A stretch of DNA of 64,000 bases from a virus: positions 49,028 through 113,027 of the IMG/VR virus record IMGVR_UViG_3300009788_000090; one strand, 5' to 3'. The notes beneath the pieces are model-generated. The model saw only the letters and a program-made list of their open reading frames with translations, searched no databases and was not told the DNA's origin. Shown in pieces: positions 47,923 to 55,601 of this stretch (position 1 is the first letter of the stretch; the number at the start of each line of letters is the position of its first letter). Made by a program: the position numbers and the translations under genes.

Positions 47923-48524
47923 TCTTGCCCAGCGTACCTTGCTTTGCCTAGAACCTTTATTACCTTGTCTAAATCTACATTGTTCGGCAATGAGCGGTAT
48001 TCAATTCTAAGGTCGTTTTTTATCTCGTAGAACCCTGGTTTTCTCTTTGCTAAGAGAATTTCAGTTGCGAAAGCTTTATCCAGTGCTCTAAATATTTGAA
48101 CAAAGTCAAACAATTGGTTTACTACCTGTGTGCCGTCGTGCTCTGTTCTAACGTGCATCGCGTCTGTGAAAGATATGTGTAGCCCAGCTGCCGCTTCTGA
48201 CATATTGAACTTGTGCCGTTCATGCCCATAGATATTTTGGTAAGTAATTCTCCCCTTGTGATGTTGCCTAGCAGCAGCGAGTCTTGTTTTCCTAGAGACT
48301 TTCATTAACGGAACTTCTTTCAAGTCTACTGAAGCTTTTTCAGCCCTTTGTTCCAATCTGTAAATATCAGCTTCAAGGCTAAAGTATGCTTCTGCTATAT
48401 CATCACGAGGTTCACCCCTTGCTTCTGCTAACCACCCACATTCATCTGCTGGTACACCATTTGGGCAAAGAACTACCTCTCTACCTTTCATTACAAAAAA
48501 TTCTTTTTCAAAACCAAATTTCAT
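47919..48524 (-). CDS. Amidoligase-like protein (glutamine-synthetase fold)
   Basis: 201 residues. MKFGFEKEFFV is the G-x-E-x-E strand, AAGLHISFTD corresponds to the GxHxH-type strand and LRIEYRSLPN to the ExR strand of COOH-NH2 ligases. It is smaller than the enzyme at 22022 and lacks an obvious extra domain. Third member of this fold in the window, far from the island at 16-23 kb. Confidence 0.7.
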   Translation of the reverse strand: MKFGFEKEFFVMKGREVVLCPNGVPADECGWLAEARGEPRDDIAEAYFSLEADIYRLEQRAEKASVDLKEVPLMKVSRKTRLAAARQHHKGRITYQNIYGHERHKFNMSEAAAGLHISFTDAMHVRTEHDGTQVVNQLFDFVQIFRALDKAFATEILLAKRKPGFYEIKNDLRIEYRSLPNNVDLDKVIKVLGKARYAGQE

Positions 48525-48536
48525 TTTAGCCTCCGT

Positions 48537-48599
48537 TTAAATACTCCAGAATACAAAGTTAATTACTACTATCATACATATCACAAATAATAATTCCAT
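48537..48599 (-). CDS. 20-residue membrane peptide
   Basis: ATG 48599, AAGG upstream. MELLFVICMIVVINFVFWSI is entirely hydrophobic. Marginal evidence. Confidence 0.35.
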   Translation of the reverse strand: MELLFVICMIVVINFVFWSI

Positions 48600-48608
48600 T
48601 CAGCTACC

Positions 48609-48764
48609 TTAGTCCTCGAAGAGTATCGCCAGTATTATGAAGAGAATGACTCCTACTATAATAAATCCCCACCACGGAAAACCAACTGAAACGGAATTCT
48701 CAACGGCGGTTGTTGCTTCCACTATAGAGGGATTCACAAAGGAGTCTGCTATTAATGTTCTCAT
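48609..48764 (-). CDS. 51-residue single-pass membrane protein
   Basis: ATG 48764 with GAGGGGG seven bases upstream. Polar first half, then WWGFIIVGVILFIILAILF and a final acidic FED. Confidence 0.65.
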   Translation of the reverse strand: MRTLIADSFVNPSIVEATTAVENSVSVGFPWWGFIIVGVILFIILAILFED

Positions 48765-48931
48765 TCTATTACCCCCTCTTGTATACTTACTGAACCATCT
48801 TCTACACCAATAGCCCAGTTGATGAGACAGTCTATGCCACAAAATTTCTTTGTAACTTCCGTATCTTCGTCGTTAAATTTGACTGTGATTGATGTTGTTT
48901 CTTCTCCACAGTTCGCACATTTTTCAGACAT
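48761..48931 (-). CDS. 56-residue TRASH/MYM-like Zn-finger protein
   Basis: ATG 48931, ATGA overlap with the next. CANCGEE, then KKFCGIDCLINW, the F-C-x2-C pattern of TRASH-type treble-clef zinc fingers. Confidence 0.65.
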   Translation of the reverse strand: MSEKCANCGEETTSITVKFNDEDTEVTKKFCGIDCLINWAIGVEDGSVSIQEGVIE

Positions 48932-48948
48932 CTAACTCACTTACTTTC

Positions 48949-49275
48949 TTAAAGATTTATTCCGACGTACCAAACTATTAATATTGAGACCAAATGAAGA
49001 ACTTGGTCTACATACACAAGCCACATCTTCTTTCCCTTTTTTAATTCATTACATTTCCAGGTATCTATCACGTAGTGAGAGAAAATAAGAAATGAAAATA
49101 ATATAGGAGCAAAGATACCAGTAAAATACAACAATGGTAAATAAACAATCAATGCCCAAGTAAAAGAATGTACAAACATTATAAATGGATATTTACTTTT
49201 GTATTCTCCTATAAATACTCCCTGCCAATGGAAATCATACAACAGGTGAACCAATAACATTAGATATATAATCAT
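48949..49275 (-). CDS. DUF3307 membrane protein
   Basis: 108 residues from ATG 49275 (ATGA overlap with coaD). HLLYDFHWQGVFIGEYKSKY and FVHSFTWALIVYLPLLY match the DUF3307 pattern H-x3-DF-x-Q ... K ... H. Four hydrophobic helices. Confidence 0.8.
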   Translation of the reverse strand: MIIYLMLLVHLLYDFHWQGVFIGEYKSKYPFIMFVHSFTWALIVYLPLLYFTGIFAPILFSFLIFSHYVIDTWKCNELKKGKKMWLVYVDQVLHLVSILIVWYVGINL

Positions 49276-49793
49276 ATGTTTCTTCTCTTTTCCGGGAATC
49301 TGTTCTTTAGCCATTCTTTCGTTGTTCTTGGTACTAAAGATGATACGTCTCCACCAAGTATTACTATCTCTTTGACCGCGCTCGAACTCAAGAATGTATA
49401 TTTGGGGTCAGACATCATGAAGACTGTCTCCACCGATTCATCAAGCTGCTTGTTAAGGTGGGCCATCTGGAATTCATACTCAAAGTCTGTTATGGCTCTT
49501 AGACCCTTTATTATGGTTGTTGCTTTCTGTTGTTTAACAAAATCAACTAACAAGCCACTAAAAGCTTTCACTTCTACTATTATCTTTTGGTAGTGCAGAC
49601 CTGTTTTTAAATCGTGTACCGCATTCTCTATCATAAGCCTGCGTGTGCTTACTGTGAAAGAAGGCTCTTTGTTTGGGTTAGCAACTATACCAACAATTAC
49701 TTTATCAAACATATGTGTAGAGCGTTCAATTATATCAAGATGCCCAAATGTGATAGGGTCGAAACTACCTGGGTATATAGCTACTTTATTCAT
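49272..49793 (-). CDS. coaD: Phosphopantetheine adenylyltransferase (CoaD)
   Basis: 173 residues, close to the bacterial length (about 160). YPGSFDPITFGHLDIIERS has the TxGH motif, KGLRAITDFEYEFQMA is the central region, and TFLSSSAVKEI replaces the ISSTxVRE motif. It joins ATP and 4'-phosphopantetheine in CoA synthesis. A host-derived metabolic gene; use in CoA or nucleotide balance is inferred. Confidence 0.92.
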   Translation of the reverse strand: MNKVAIYPGSFDPITFGHLDIIERSTHMFDKVIVGIVANPNKEPSFTVSTRRLMIENAVHDLKTGLHYQKIIVEVKAFSGLLVDFVKQQKATTIIKGLRAITDFEYEFQMAHLNKQLDESVETVFMMSDPKYTFLSSSAVKEIVILGGDVSSLVPRTTKEWLKNRFPEKRRNI

Positions 49794-49986
49794 TTGATTT
49801 TATTTTCCTTTTCTTTGGTATCCTAGTTTTGATAATATTGTAATTCCTATTCCAAGGCTCTGCAATAATGTAGTAGTATTCTTCATCTTCTTCAAACTCA
49901 ATAAGACTAATAAAGTCTGCCAGTACATCCAGCTTTAGTCTTCTTTTTATTCCTTCTGGAATATTTAGATTATCCATTGTTACCAT
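49786..49986 (-). CDS. Protein of unknown function
   Basis: 66 residues, coupled to coaD. Acidic middle (FEEDEEYYYIIAEPWNRNYN) and basic tail. Confidence 0.6.
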   Translation of the reverse strand: MVTMDNLNIPEGIKRRLKLDVLADFISLIEFEEDEEYYYIIAEPWNRNYNIIKTRIPKKRKIKSNE

Positions 49987-49989
49987 TTT

Positions 49990-50196
49990 TTATTCATGAG
50001 GTTTTACCCACCTATATCCTTTTGTTCTAGGCTCCATTGCTACAATCCCTGGTTCGTCACATAATTCCCACCACTGAAAATCCGCAGGGTTGAAGCCCAC
50101 TTCCCTAGCTTTCTTTTTAGCTCCTGGTAAAGTATCTGCTTTTGTTATGATAAGTTCCCCACTGTCTGAGAAAGCATAGAAAGTTGATTTGCTCAT
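49990..50196 (-). CDS. Protein of unknown function
   Basis: 68 residues. STFYAFSDSGELIITKADTL then ARxxGF and W-rich end; a WGR- or DUF-like small beta protein is possible. Confidence 0.6.
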   Translation of the reverse strand: MSKSTFYAFSDSGELIITKADTLPGAKKKAREVGFNPADFQWWELCDEPGIVAMEPRTKGYRWVKPHE

Positions 50197-50406
50197 TTAA
50201 TACCCCATACTTTCTAATACCAAACTAATAGTTAATATAATAAAGGCAAAGGACATTAATCCTCCGTACCCGACAAGTACCCAAGCATCTTGTTCACCTT
50301 TTCTAATCTCTGTAATCCCATAAATGAACACCCACAAAGCAGCGAAAAAAGCAAATAATAATGTGAACAATATCAACATTGATAAAACAAATTCACTTGG
50401 TTTCAT
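50197..50406 (-). CDS. Two-helix membrane protein
   Basis: 69 residues: LSMLILFTLLFAFFAALWVFI and GGLMSFAFIILTISLVL, joined by a charged loop. Confidence 0.65.
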   Translation of the reverse strand: MKPSEFVLSMLILFTLLFAFFAALWVFIYGITEIRKGEQDAWVLVGYGGLMSFAFIILTISLVLESMGY

Positions 50407-50666
50407 CCTTCTATCACATGTCCTGCTTTATATTCCCCGCACCATGCTTCTTTTCCTACCTTTGGATATATTGGGTCGTCAATATCTTTTTGCTGTACCG
50501 GAGGATACCTACGACAATGCAGGGTTTCATATGTAGAATACCCTCCTTCCACTGCAACATTTGTATACTCTTTACTAAATCTACAGTTCCCACAACACTC
50601 CGGTGTCAAAAGTTCCTCATGCAGTTCCTCATCCATAAGTTCTGCTGACGGCATACCATCCTTCAT
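50403..50666 (-). CDS. Conserved CGNCRFxK / CRRYPP protein
   Basis: 87 residues. CCGNCRFSKEY, HCRRYPPV and AWCGEYK form a recurrent Zn-binding pattern in phage and host proteins. Role unknown. Confidence 0.75.
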   Translation of the reverse strand: MKDGMPSAELMDEELHEELLTPECCGNCRFSKEYTNVAVEGGYSTYETLHCRRYPPVQQKDIDDPIYPKVGKEAWCGEYKAGHVIEG

Positions 50667-50749
50667 TATATTTGTGCTCTACCAGATTCAACCAAGAACC
50701 AAGAGATTGTAAATACCCAAATAAGAACTAGAACAACTAATGCTTTCAT
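50666..50749 (-). CDS. 27-residue membrane peptide
   Basis: ATG 50749, ATGA overlap with the upstream gene. Hydrophobic KALVVLVLIWVFTISWFLV. Confidence 0.5.
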   Translation of the reverse strand: MKALVVLVLIWVFTISWFLVESGRAQI

Positions 50750-51051
50750 TTTTCCTCCAAGTCAGTTATTAAACATAACTTGATGAAACTATTTAATAAC
50801 GTTCTATATAGATTAAGTTGGTTCTGCATTATCCAAGTCTCTACATTATCCAAATGCGGCGCATCAACGTCAATAGGCATGAACCAATCATTCTTAGAAA
50901 GTTTGTCGATAGCATCCTCTCCGCCGTGCTCCACCTCTAACATAATAGCCTTGAAGACTCTAGCAATATTACTAGCCCTCTCCCTAGGAATGCTATCTCT
51001 CAATTCTTCTATGTATTTATCTAATAATGGCAACTCTATATCTTTACTCAC
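50746..51051 (-). CDS. Helical protein of unknown function
   Basis: 101 residues from GTG 51051 (GGTGG eight bases upstream, overlap with the upstream stop). Acidic helices (DKYIEELRDSIPRERASNIA). Confidence 0.65.
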   Translation of the reverse strand: MSKDIELPLLDKYIEELRDSIPRERASNIARVFKAIMLEVEHGGEDAIDKLSKNDWFMPIDVDAPHLDNVETWIMQNQLNLYRTLLNSFIKLCLITDLEEK

Positions 51052-51209
51052 GGTTGTAACCACCAAGCAAAGAACATCACACATAGAATACCTACACCCA
51101 AGATAGCAAAGGCTAATCCCATCAAAACAATAGCAACGTTCTCAGGCAACCAAATTCCCCAAGCCAATCCGAGGATTAAGACTAGTAAACTGTATCCAAT
51201 TATTAACAT
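51048..51209 (-). CDS. 53-residue two-helix membrane protein
   Basis: ATG 51209. YSLLVLILGLAWGIWLP and VLMGLAFAILGVGILCVMFFAWW. Ends in an overlap with the next GTG start. Confidence 0.55.
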   Translation of the reverse strand: MLIIGYSLLVLILGLAWGIWLPENVAIVLMGLAFAILGVGILCVMFFAWWLQP

Positions 51210-51259
51210 TTTAAATCAAAGACACTTAGCATGACTTTTTCCTCCTATGCTTAGTGATA

Positions 51260-51520
51260 TTAACTATTTTCCATCCACAACACAAGGCCGGTAACTATAG
51301 TGACAAATCCCACTAATCCAAACTTTGCTGCCGTTGATGTATCTGACAGTAATAGCGTAACTAAAAGACAGATTGCTCCAAGGATAGCTATCAATATAGA
51401 AACGCCAATAATGGTGTCTCGATCATCATTAAATAGAAATTTCCACATACTCTTGTTTCCCTTCTTTCTCTGTTCTATGGAGTCAAAGTACTCCTTTGGT
51501 TCTTCATCTAATTGATGCAT
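51260..51520 (-). CDS. Two-helix membrane protein
   Basis: 86 residues from ATG 51520 (AAGG upstream). Polar N-terminus with MHQLDEEPKEYFDSIEQRKK, two hydrophobic helices. Confidence 0.65.
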   Translation of the reverse strand: MHQLDEEPKEYFDSIEQRKKGNKSMWKFLFNDDRDTIIGVSILIAILGAICLLVTLLLSDTSTAAKFGLVGFVTIVTGLVLWMENS

Positions 51521-51695
51521 CGTCCAATACCTTTCCACACTTTATGCAGAACTCTCCCCTGTTGTCTGACAAGGTTTCTGTCACTTCGTGCGTACACGGG
51601 TGTCCAGTGTGCGGTTTACTCATTTGTCTTTCCACGCCCGACACTACCACTACGACAAGTATTATCAGTAGTAAAGCAACTATTATCGTTATCAT
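51504..51695 (-). CDS. Membrane-anchored Zn-ribbon protein
   Basis: 63 residues: N-terminal membrane helix (IIVALLLIILVVVVVSG), then HPCTHEVTET and EFCIKCGKV zinc ligands. Confidence 0.65.
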   Translation of the reverse strand: MITIIVALLLIILVVVVVSGVERQMSKPHTGHPCTHEVTETLSDNRGEFCIKCGKVLDDASIR

Positions 51696-51698
51696 TAT

Positions 51699-51893
51699 TT
51701 AGTCCTCCTTCTCTTCTAAAACTTCTAATGTCAATTTAACCTTAACTCGCTTAAACTTCCTACTCATACCTGGATAACTTCCTGGGTCTTTGTCCCACAT
51801 AGTGAATACCATAAATCTATCTCTTACTACACCAAAATATTTAATGTCTTTTGGAGTAATCCATCCCTCTGCACTCTTCTTTATATTTTCCAT
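51699..51893 (-). CDS. Basic protein of unknown function
   Basis: 64 residues ending RKFKRVKVKLTLEVLEEKED. Beta-rich middle. Overlaps the upstream gene by 13 bases. Confidence 0.6.
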   Translation of the reverse strand: MENIKKSAEGWITPKDIKYFGVVRDRFMVFTMWDKDPGSYPGMSRKFKRVKVKLTLEVLEEKED

Positions 51894-52297
51894 TGTATTC
51901 TAAGTTCCTTTAAAAAGTCTTTCCACTCTGGCACACGAGCACTACTGTTCAAAGCCCCGCACTTCTCCATAGCCCACTCATAGTATGTTTCATGTGGGTT
52001 TTTAGATGGCCCAAGTGTCCAATTAAGATGTTCATATGCTAAATTACTAGGTGCATCAGATGAATTTTCACCATACAAATCTTCACATATATCTGCGAGC
52101 ATGGCACTAGTTATCATAGCTCTTGTCATATTGTGCTTATTTTTTTCTTCTAGTCTACGGCAAGTCTCTTCAAACCTTCGCTCCATAGCCAGCTTAAATC
52201 TATTGCGTATTAATTTCGCGTATAACTCTTGATCTCCTGCTGCGAATTTTATTGCATGCCCCATCATGTCTTCAAATACATGTTCTGGTGTTTCCAT
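51881..52297 (-). CDS. Helical protein of unknown function
   Basis: 138 residues, alpha-helical with several Cys/His (CRRLEEKNKHNMT). TAATG coupled to the upstream gene. Confidence 0.65.
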   Translation of the reverse strand: METPEHVFEDMMGHAIKFAAGDQELYAKLIRNRFKLAMERRFEETCRRLEEKNKHNMTRAMITSAMLADICEDLYGENSSDAPSNLAYEHLNWTLGPSKNPHETYYEWAMEKCGALNSSARVPEWKDFLKELRIQWKI

Positions 52298-52488
52298 TAT
52301 ACCCTCCTAAAAATTTTTAAAACTCTGGGTACGTGGTGCTCCCAGGCGTTACGTACTCCGTCTATGCCACCAGAAGGCTCTACACCATACTCACAACCTT
52401 CGAATCTTTGGCGCAAAGTAAGTTGATCACGAAATTCTTCGTACATCATTTCCACAAACTCTTCTTTAGACTTTAGACCAGCACGCAT
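52297..52488 (-). CDS. Protein of unknown function
   Basis: 63 residues. Helical start KSKEEFVEMMYEEFRDQL, then a glycine-rich stretch. Confidence 0.6.
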   Translation of the reverse strand: MRAGLKSKEEFVEMMYEEFRDQLTLRQRFEGCEYGVEPSGGIDGVRNAWEHHVPRVLKIFRRV

Positions 52489-52494
52489 TTTTCC

Positions 52495-52644
52495 TCATTT
52501 CTTGTAATTCTTATCTGCTGTAGCTAACAGAACAAATATTGCCGCTAGTGCTAAGATTGTCCATATAATGTGTGTAACATTTGTGACAAAAATAAACACT
52601 ATCAGTACTGTTAAGAAAGGATGATCTAAACACCACTGTTTCAT
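52495..52644 (-). CDS. 49-residue two-helix membrane protein
   Basis: ATG 52644. FLTVLIVFIFVTNVTHIIW and ILALAAIFVLLAT; end ADKNYKK. Confidence 0.6.
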   Translation of the reverse strand: MKQWCLDHPFLTVLIVFIFVTNVTHIIWTILALAAIFVLLATADKNYKK

Positions 52645-52654
52645 GTGCTATCAC

Positions 52655-52828
52655 CTACCAATCTATTTCTTCCCAATACACTATTACCGCTAAAACTGCA
52701 CCGAACATCAGCACAACTATACTACAAAGAAATACTTTTACTGCGATGGTACTCAATGATAATAAAATTGATAATACCAACAATAGACCAGCTAAACCTG
52801 TAATACATCCTGCAACTCGCTTAATCAT
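52655..52828 (-). CDS. Two-helix membrane protein
   Basis: 57 residues from ATG 52828 (ATGA overlap). ITGLAGLLLVLSILLSLSTI and VLMFGAVLAVIVYW. Confidence 0.6.
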   Translation of the reverse strand: MIKRVAGCITGLAGLLLVLSILLSLSTIAVKVFLCSIVVLMFGAVLAVIVYWEEIDW

Positions 52829-53088
52829 TTGTAAACCCTCCAAGGTTCTTCTCTACCATGCCATACATTTGCCATACATGCCGCTACCCACACGATGAAC
52901 ACAACTGCTGTTGCCGCTGCACCTAGTACTGATACAAGAAAGATTCCGAACGCAAACAATTGGAACCACGTAAACACTGAGTCAAGTAGACTGAGTGGAG
53001 CTGACAATATTCCCCACGCGATTATACCAATGATAACTGTTAAAACTTTAGTTTGAAAAAATTCAAACAATCTACGATTAATTCTCAT
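52825..53088 (-). CDS. Two-helix membrane protein
   Basis: 87 residues. Basic N-terminus MRINRRLFEFFQTK, hydrophobic IIGIIAWGILSAPLSLL and FLVSVLGAAATAVVFIVW. Confidence 0.65.
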   Translation of the reverse strand: MRINRRLFEFFQTKVLTVIIGIIAWGILSAPLSLLDSVFTWFQLFAFGIFLVSVLGAAATAVVFIVWVAACMANVWHGREEPWRVYK

Positions 53089-53510
53089 GACTTACCTTTC
53101 TTCAGTGCTATCCATAGTCTTGCTACTGCTTGTTCGGGCGTGTCACCTTCACCATAAACGTCATGTTCACTAGTGTCCCACCAAACCCCATGTGCATACC
53201 AGCGAGCGATGCAGCCATTTCCATGCTCATTTGGTTCTGCTTGCTGATGGATAGTAGTAATTCTTCTTTCGAATGGAACATCACAAGCTCTTATAAGTTC
53301 TGAGAGTGTTGGGAGATAAGCACTGTCTTGAAGCCGTTTCCCTAGCTCATAGAAATTTAGATGGGTATCTTCATTTACTTCTTTCCACTCAGTTTCATGG
53401 TTTTCAAGAACCCACCAATTTTTTCCGTATTGTGAATACCCAGCTTCTTTCAGCTCTTTTGCCAATTCAAAGTCTAATGGCAAGAAACTAGAATTTTTAC
53501 TTCCCATCAT
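53085..53510 (-). CDS. Conserved phage protein, LPTLSELI type
   Basis: 141 residues. AKELKEAGY, then AYLPTLSELIRACD and EAVARLWIAL-like end, with a WYAHGVWWD segment. Such proteins recur in phages; function unknown. Confidence 0.7.
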   Translation of the reverse strand: MMGSKNSSFLPLDFELAKELKEAGYSQYGKNWWVLENHETEWKEVNEDTHLNFYELGKRLQDSAYLPTLSELIRACDVPFERRITTIHQQAEPNEHGNGCIARWYAHGVWWDTSEHDVYGEGDTPEQAVARLWIALKKGKS

Positions 53511-53685
53511 TTTCCTCTCTTTTTACTGTGTACCCACAATAAACACAGACCATATCGCCTTTTTTGAAGACACCTTTATCTCTTTTAACTGTTACGTAAT
53601 CATGGTGTCCATCTTTGTCACAGATAGTTTGTTCTTTCTTCCATGACCCTTTTGGCGGTCTCTCTTTTTTCTTTTTATTCGCCAT
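53497..53685 (-). CDS. Small Zn-ribbon protein
   Basis: 62 residues, very basic N-terminus (MANKKKKERPPKGSWKK), CDKDGHHDY and CVYCGYT zinc ligands. Confidence 0.65.
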   Translation of the reverse strand: MANKKKKERPPKGSWKKEQTICDKDGHHDYVTVKRDKGVFKKGDMVCVYCGYTVKREENDGK

Positions 53686-54049
53686 TGTCTTTTAAATTCC
53701 ACCTTTTACATTTTTCTTGTGCGAGTTTTCTTGTTGGTAATAAACGTCTTTCATCTACTATTTCGTAGTGCCGAGTACACATGCTTGTGTGATATTGAAT
53801 GGAAGTGTGTTTAGGGCATATAATAATTTCAATCTTATCTACAGTTCTTTCTACTCCTTCAACTATCCATTGTGGTTGCGCTTCAATAACTTTGCTGCCG
53901 AGACACTTAGGACATTTGTATAGTTGTCCATCCAGAAGCACAACTTCTCCAACGCCTTCACAGGAAGGGCATTTTATCTCCATACCTCTACGGATAATTC
54001 TACAAACTTTATTACCTATAAAGTATTTATGTTCTACTGTGCAACTCAT
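53675..54049 (-). CDS. DnaJ-type Zn-finger protein
   Basis: 124 residues. CPSCEGVGEV and CPKCLGSKV at residues about 25-55 are half a DnaJ zinc domain; a later CPKHTSIQYH adds possible ligands. Confidence 0.7.
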   Translation of the reverse strand: MSCTVEHKYFIGNKVCRIIRRGMEIKCPSCEGVGEVVLLDGQLYKCPKCLGSKVIEAQPQWIVEGVERTVDKIEIIICPKHTSIQYHTSMCTRHYEIVDERRLLPTRKLAQEKCKRWNLKDNGE

Positions 54050-54219
54050 TTTGTAATAGCTCTACCCACTCTCTCAAAATTCATACCCGCAAGGAAAATT
54101 ATAGTGATGCCTATTGGCAAAAACAATGGAAAATCTTTCTGTGTAGATATAAACCATGCCACAAAGATTAACCTCACTACTCCCGTGAGTAATTCTATTT
54201 TCATTCGCTTTCTTGTCAT
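54046..54219 (-). CDS. Small membrane protein
   Basis: 57 residues from ATG 54219 (52 from ATG 54204). Two hydrophobic segments (LTGVVRLIFVAWFIS and LPIGITIIFLAGM). ATGA overlap with the next gene. Confidence 0.6.
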   Translation of the reverse strand: MTRKRMKIELLTGVVRLIFVAWFISTQKDFPLFLPIGITIIFLAGMNFERVGRAITK

Positions 54220-54254
54220 AGCACCCCAGGAGCCGATGAAGGCTCAAGGGGCTA
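54220..54254 (-). terminator. GC-rich hairpin after the SPFH gene
   Basis: AGCCCC-TT-GAGCC / GGCTC-CT-GGGG with a 6-base loop, 35 bases after the stop codon and just before the next start. No U-tract, so attenuation or mRNA protection is as likely as termination. Confidence 0.45.
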
Positions 54255-54288
54255 TCGTACAAAGGTGGTTCAGGTTGGCAAACCTAAA

Positions 54289-55239
54289 CTATTTAGGAAT
54301 GTTGAACAGCAACGGTGCGCCCGCTCCGCCACTGTAGTACGTGGGGAACTTACCATCCCAGACATCAATGGCTCGTTGTTGTAAGACTCCGGGAGTTAAG
54401 CTGCGCTCCAGTAGTTCGTTGGCTTTAGCAGTACCTTCAGCTTTGAGAATACGAGACTCTTTGACGCCTCTTGCCTCTGCAATGAGCTGTTCGGCTTCAG
54501 CCTCTTTTGTCACGACTATGAGCTTTGCCTGCTTCGCCAATTGTTTCTGCTTCACTTTGTTCTCGATGGCGGCGGTAAAGTCCTTCTTGAAACTGATATT
54601 CTGCACCGAAATATCATCGACGATCAAGTATGAAGATGCGAGACGGTCGGATAGAGTTGTTTTGATCAACTCGGCCAGTTTCCCTCGGTTAGCAATCATA
54701 TCCTCGGCTTCGAATGTTGCGGTGGCTCTTTTGATTGCGTCCTGAGTTTTCGGCACAAGGATGGTTTTCGCAACTGTATCTGCGTCTCCAATATCCCTGT
54801 AGATTCTATGGACATTTTTAGCATCGTAGTGGTAATTGACTGTGACGACCGCTCCAACATCTTGTGTGTCCTTGGAGGCCGCCGAATTCTTTTCGACATC
54901 TAATACGACCGTGTGCTCTCTCACTCGAACCGAAACCTCGTGAACTGTCTCCACCGCTGGGGTTACAACGTTGAACCCCTCTTGCAAAATGCGGCTTTTT
55001 ACACCAGATTTTTGTGAGTAAATAACACCTCTGTGACCTGCGGGCATGATCTGAATGGCAGAAAAGAATACTAATATTCCCACCAATACAACCAGCCCTG
55101 TTACTGTACGAGAGACTGGAAAACTCGCAATCCCTCTGATATCACCGTAATCAGTTCTGTCGAAAGATATGCCCTTCCATATCCATCCAATCAAACCAAT
55201 TAGAGTGACCATAAACAATAGAAACTTTAAAAACTCCAT
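54289..55239 (-). CDS. SPFH/prohibitin-like membrane protein
   Basis: 316 residues. Two N-terminal hydrophobic segments (FLLFMVTLIGLIGWIW, GLVVLVGILVFFSAI), then the Band 7 core: GHRGVIYSQKSGVKSRILQE, SVRVREHTVVLDVE, VVTVNYHYDAKNVHRIYRDI, then the coiled coil KQKQLAKQAKLIVVTKEAEA ending GGAGAPLLFNIPK. Prohibitin-type proteins form ring assemblies at membranes. Role in a phage could be membrane remodelling (inference). Confidence 0.92.
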   Translation of the reverse strand: MEFLKFLLFMVTLIGLIGWIWKGISFDRTDYGDIRGIASFPVSRTVTGLVVLVGILVFFSAIQIMPAGHRGVIYSQKSGVKSRILQEGFNVVTPAVETVHEVSVRVREHTVVLDVEKNSAASKDTQDVGAVVTVNYHYDAKNVHRIYRDIGDADTVAKTILVPKTQDAIKRATATFEAEDMIANRGKLAELIKTTLSDRLASSYLIVDDISVQNISFKKDFTAAIENKVKQKQLAKQAKLIVVTKEAEAEQLIAEARGVKESRILKAEGTAKANELLERSLTPGVLQQRAIDVWDGKFPTYYSGGAGAPLLFNIPK

Positions 55240-55281
55240 GCTTGTTACTCCTTTTACCTGTTTACCTTACTATCAAAGTCA

Positions 55282-55297
55282 ATACTCTATAGAGTAT
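55282..55297. promoter_or_regulatory. 16-bp perfect palindrome, possible operator
   Basis: ATACTCTATAGAGTAT between the acidic tail-anchored gene (stop 55310) and the SPFH gene (start 55239). As DNA it is operator-like; as RNA it would be a weak AU-rich hairpin. No clear promoter pair flanks it. Confidence 0.5.
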
Positions 55298-55309
55298 ATT
55301 GAGTGTGGG

Positions 55310-55579
55310 CTAGTAGCCCAATGAAACTAGTATGCTGCCAATGAGGAAACCAAGAGCCAATCCGCCGACGATACAGCCTATGACCGTCCAGACTCCAATT
55401 CCTGACTTTTCTTCTACCACCAATTCCTCTTCTTCTTGCTTGTCGTCTTCAACAAGCTCCAGTTTAGGCACATCAACGTTGTCAGTTTCCCCTTGTACGA
55501 CTTCCTCTGCTCCAGCGCCTGCTGGTTCAACCTTTTCTCCATTGTTCTCGTTCTGTTGTTCGTTCTTATCTTTGCTCAT
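55310..55579 (-). CDS. Acidic tail-anchored membrane protein
   Basis: 89 residues from ATG 55579 (GGAGAG eight bases upstream). Residues 1-65 are highly acidic and disordered; one C-terminal membrane helix (VWTVIGCIVGGLALGFLIGS). Confidence 0.7.
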   Translation of the reverse strand: MSKDKNEQQNENNGEKVEPAGAGAEEVVQGETDNVDVPKLELVEDDKQEEEELVVEEKSGIGVWTVIGCIVGGLALGFLIGSILVSLGY

Positions 55580-55601
55580 GCTTTTTTCTCTCCTTCCCAT
55601 C

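Noticed and set aside
54074-54262. A 62-codon - strand frame
   Set aside because: The overlapping 54046-54219 frame has membrane character and couples to the next gene, while this one has neither.
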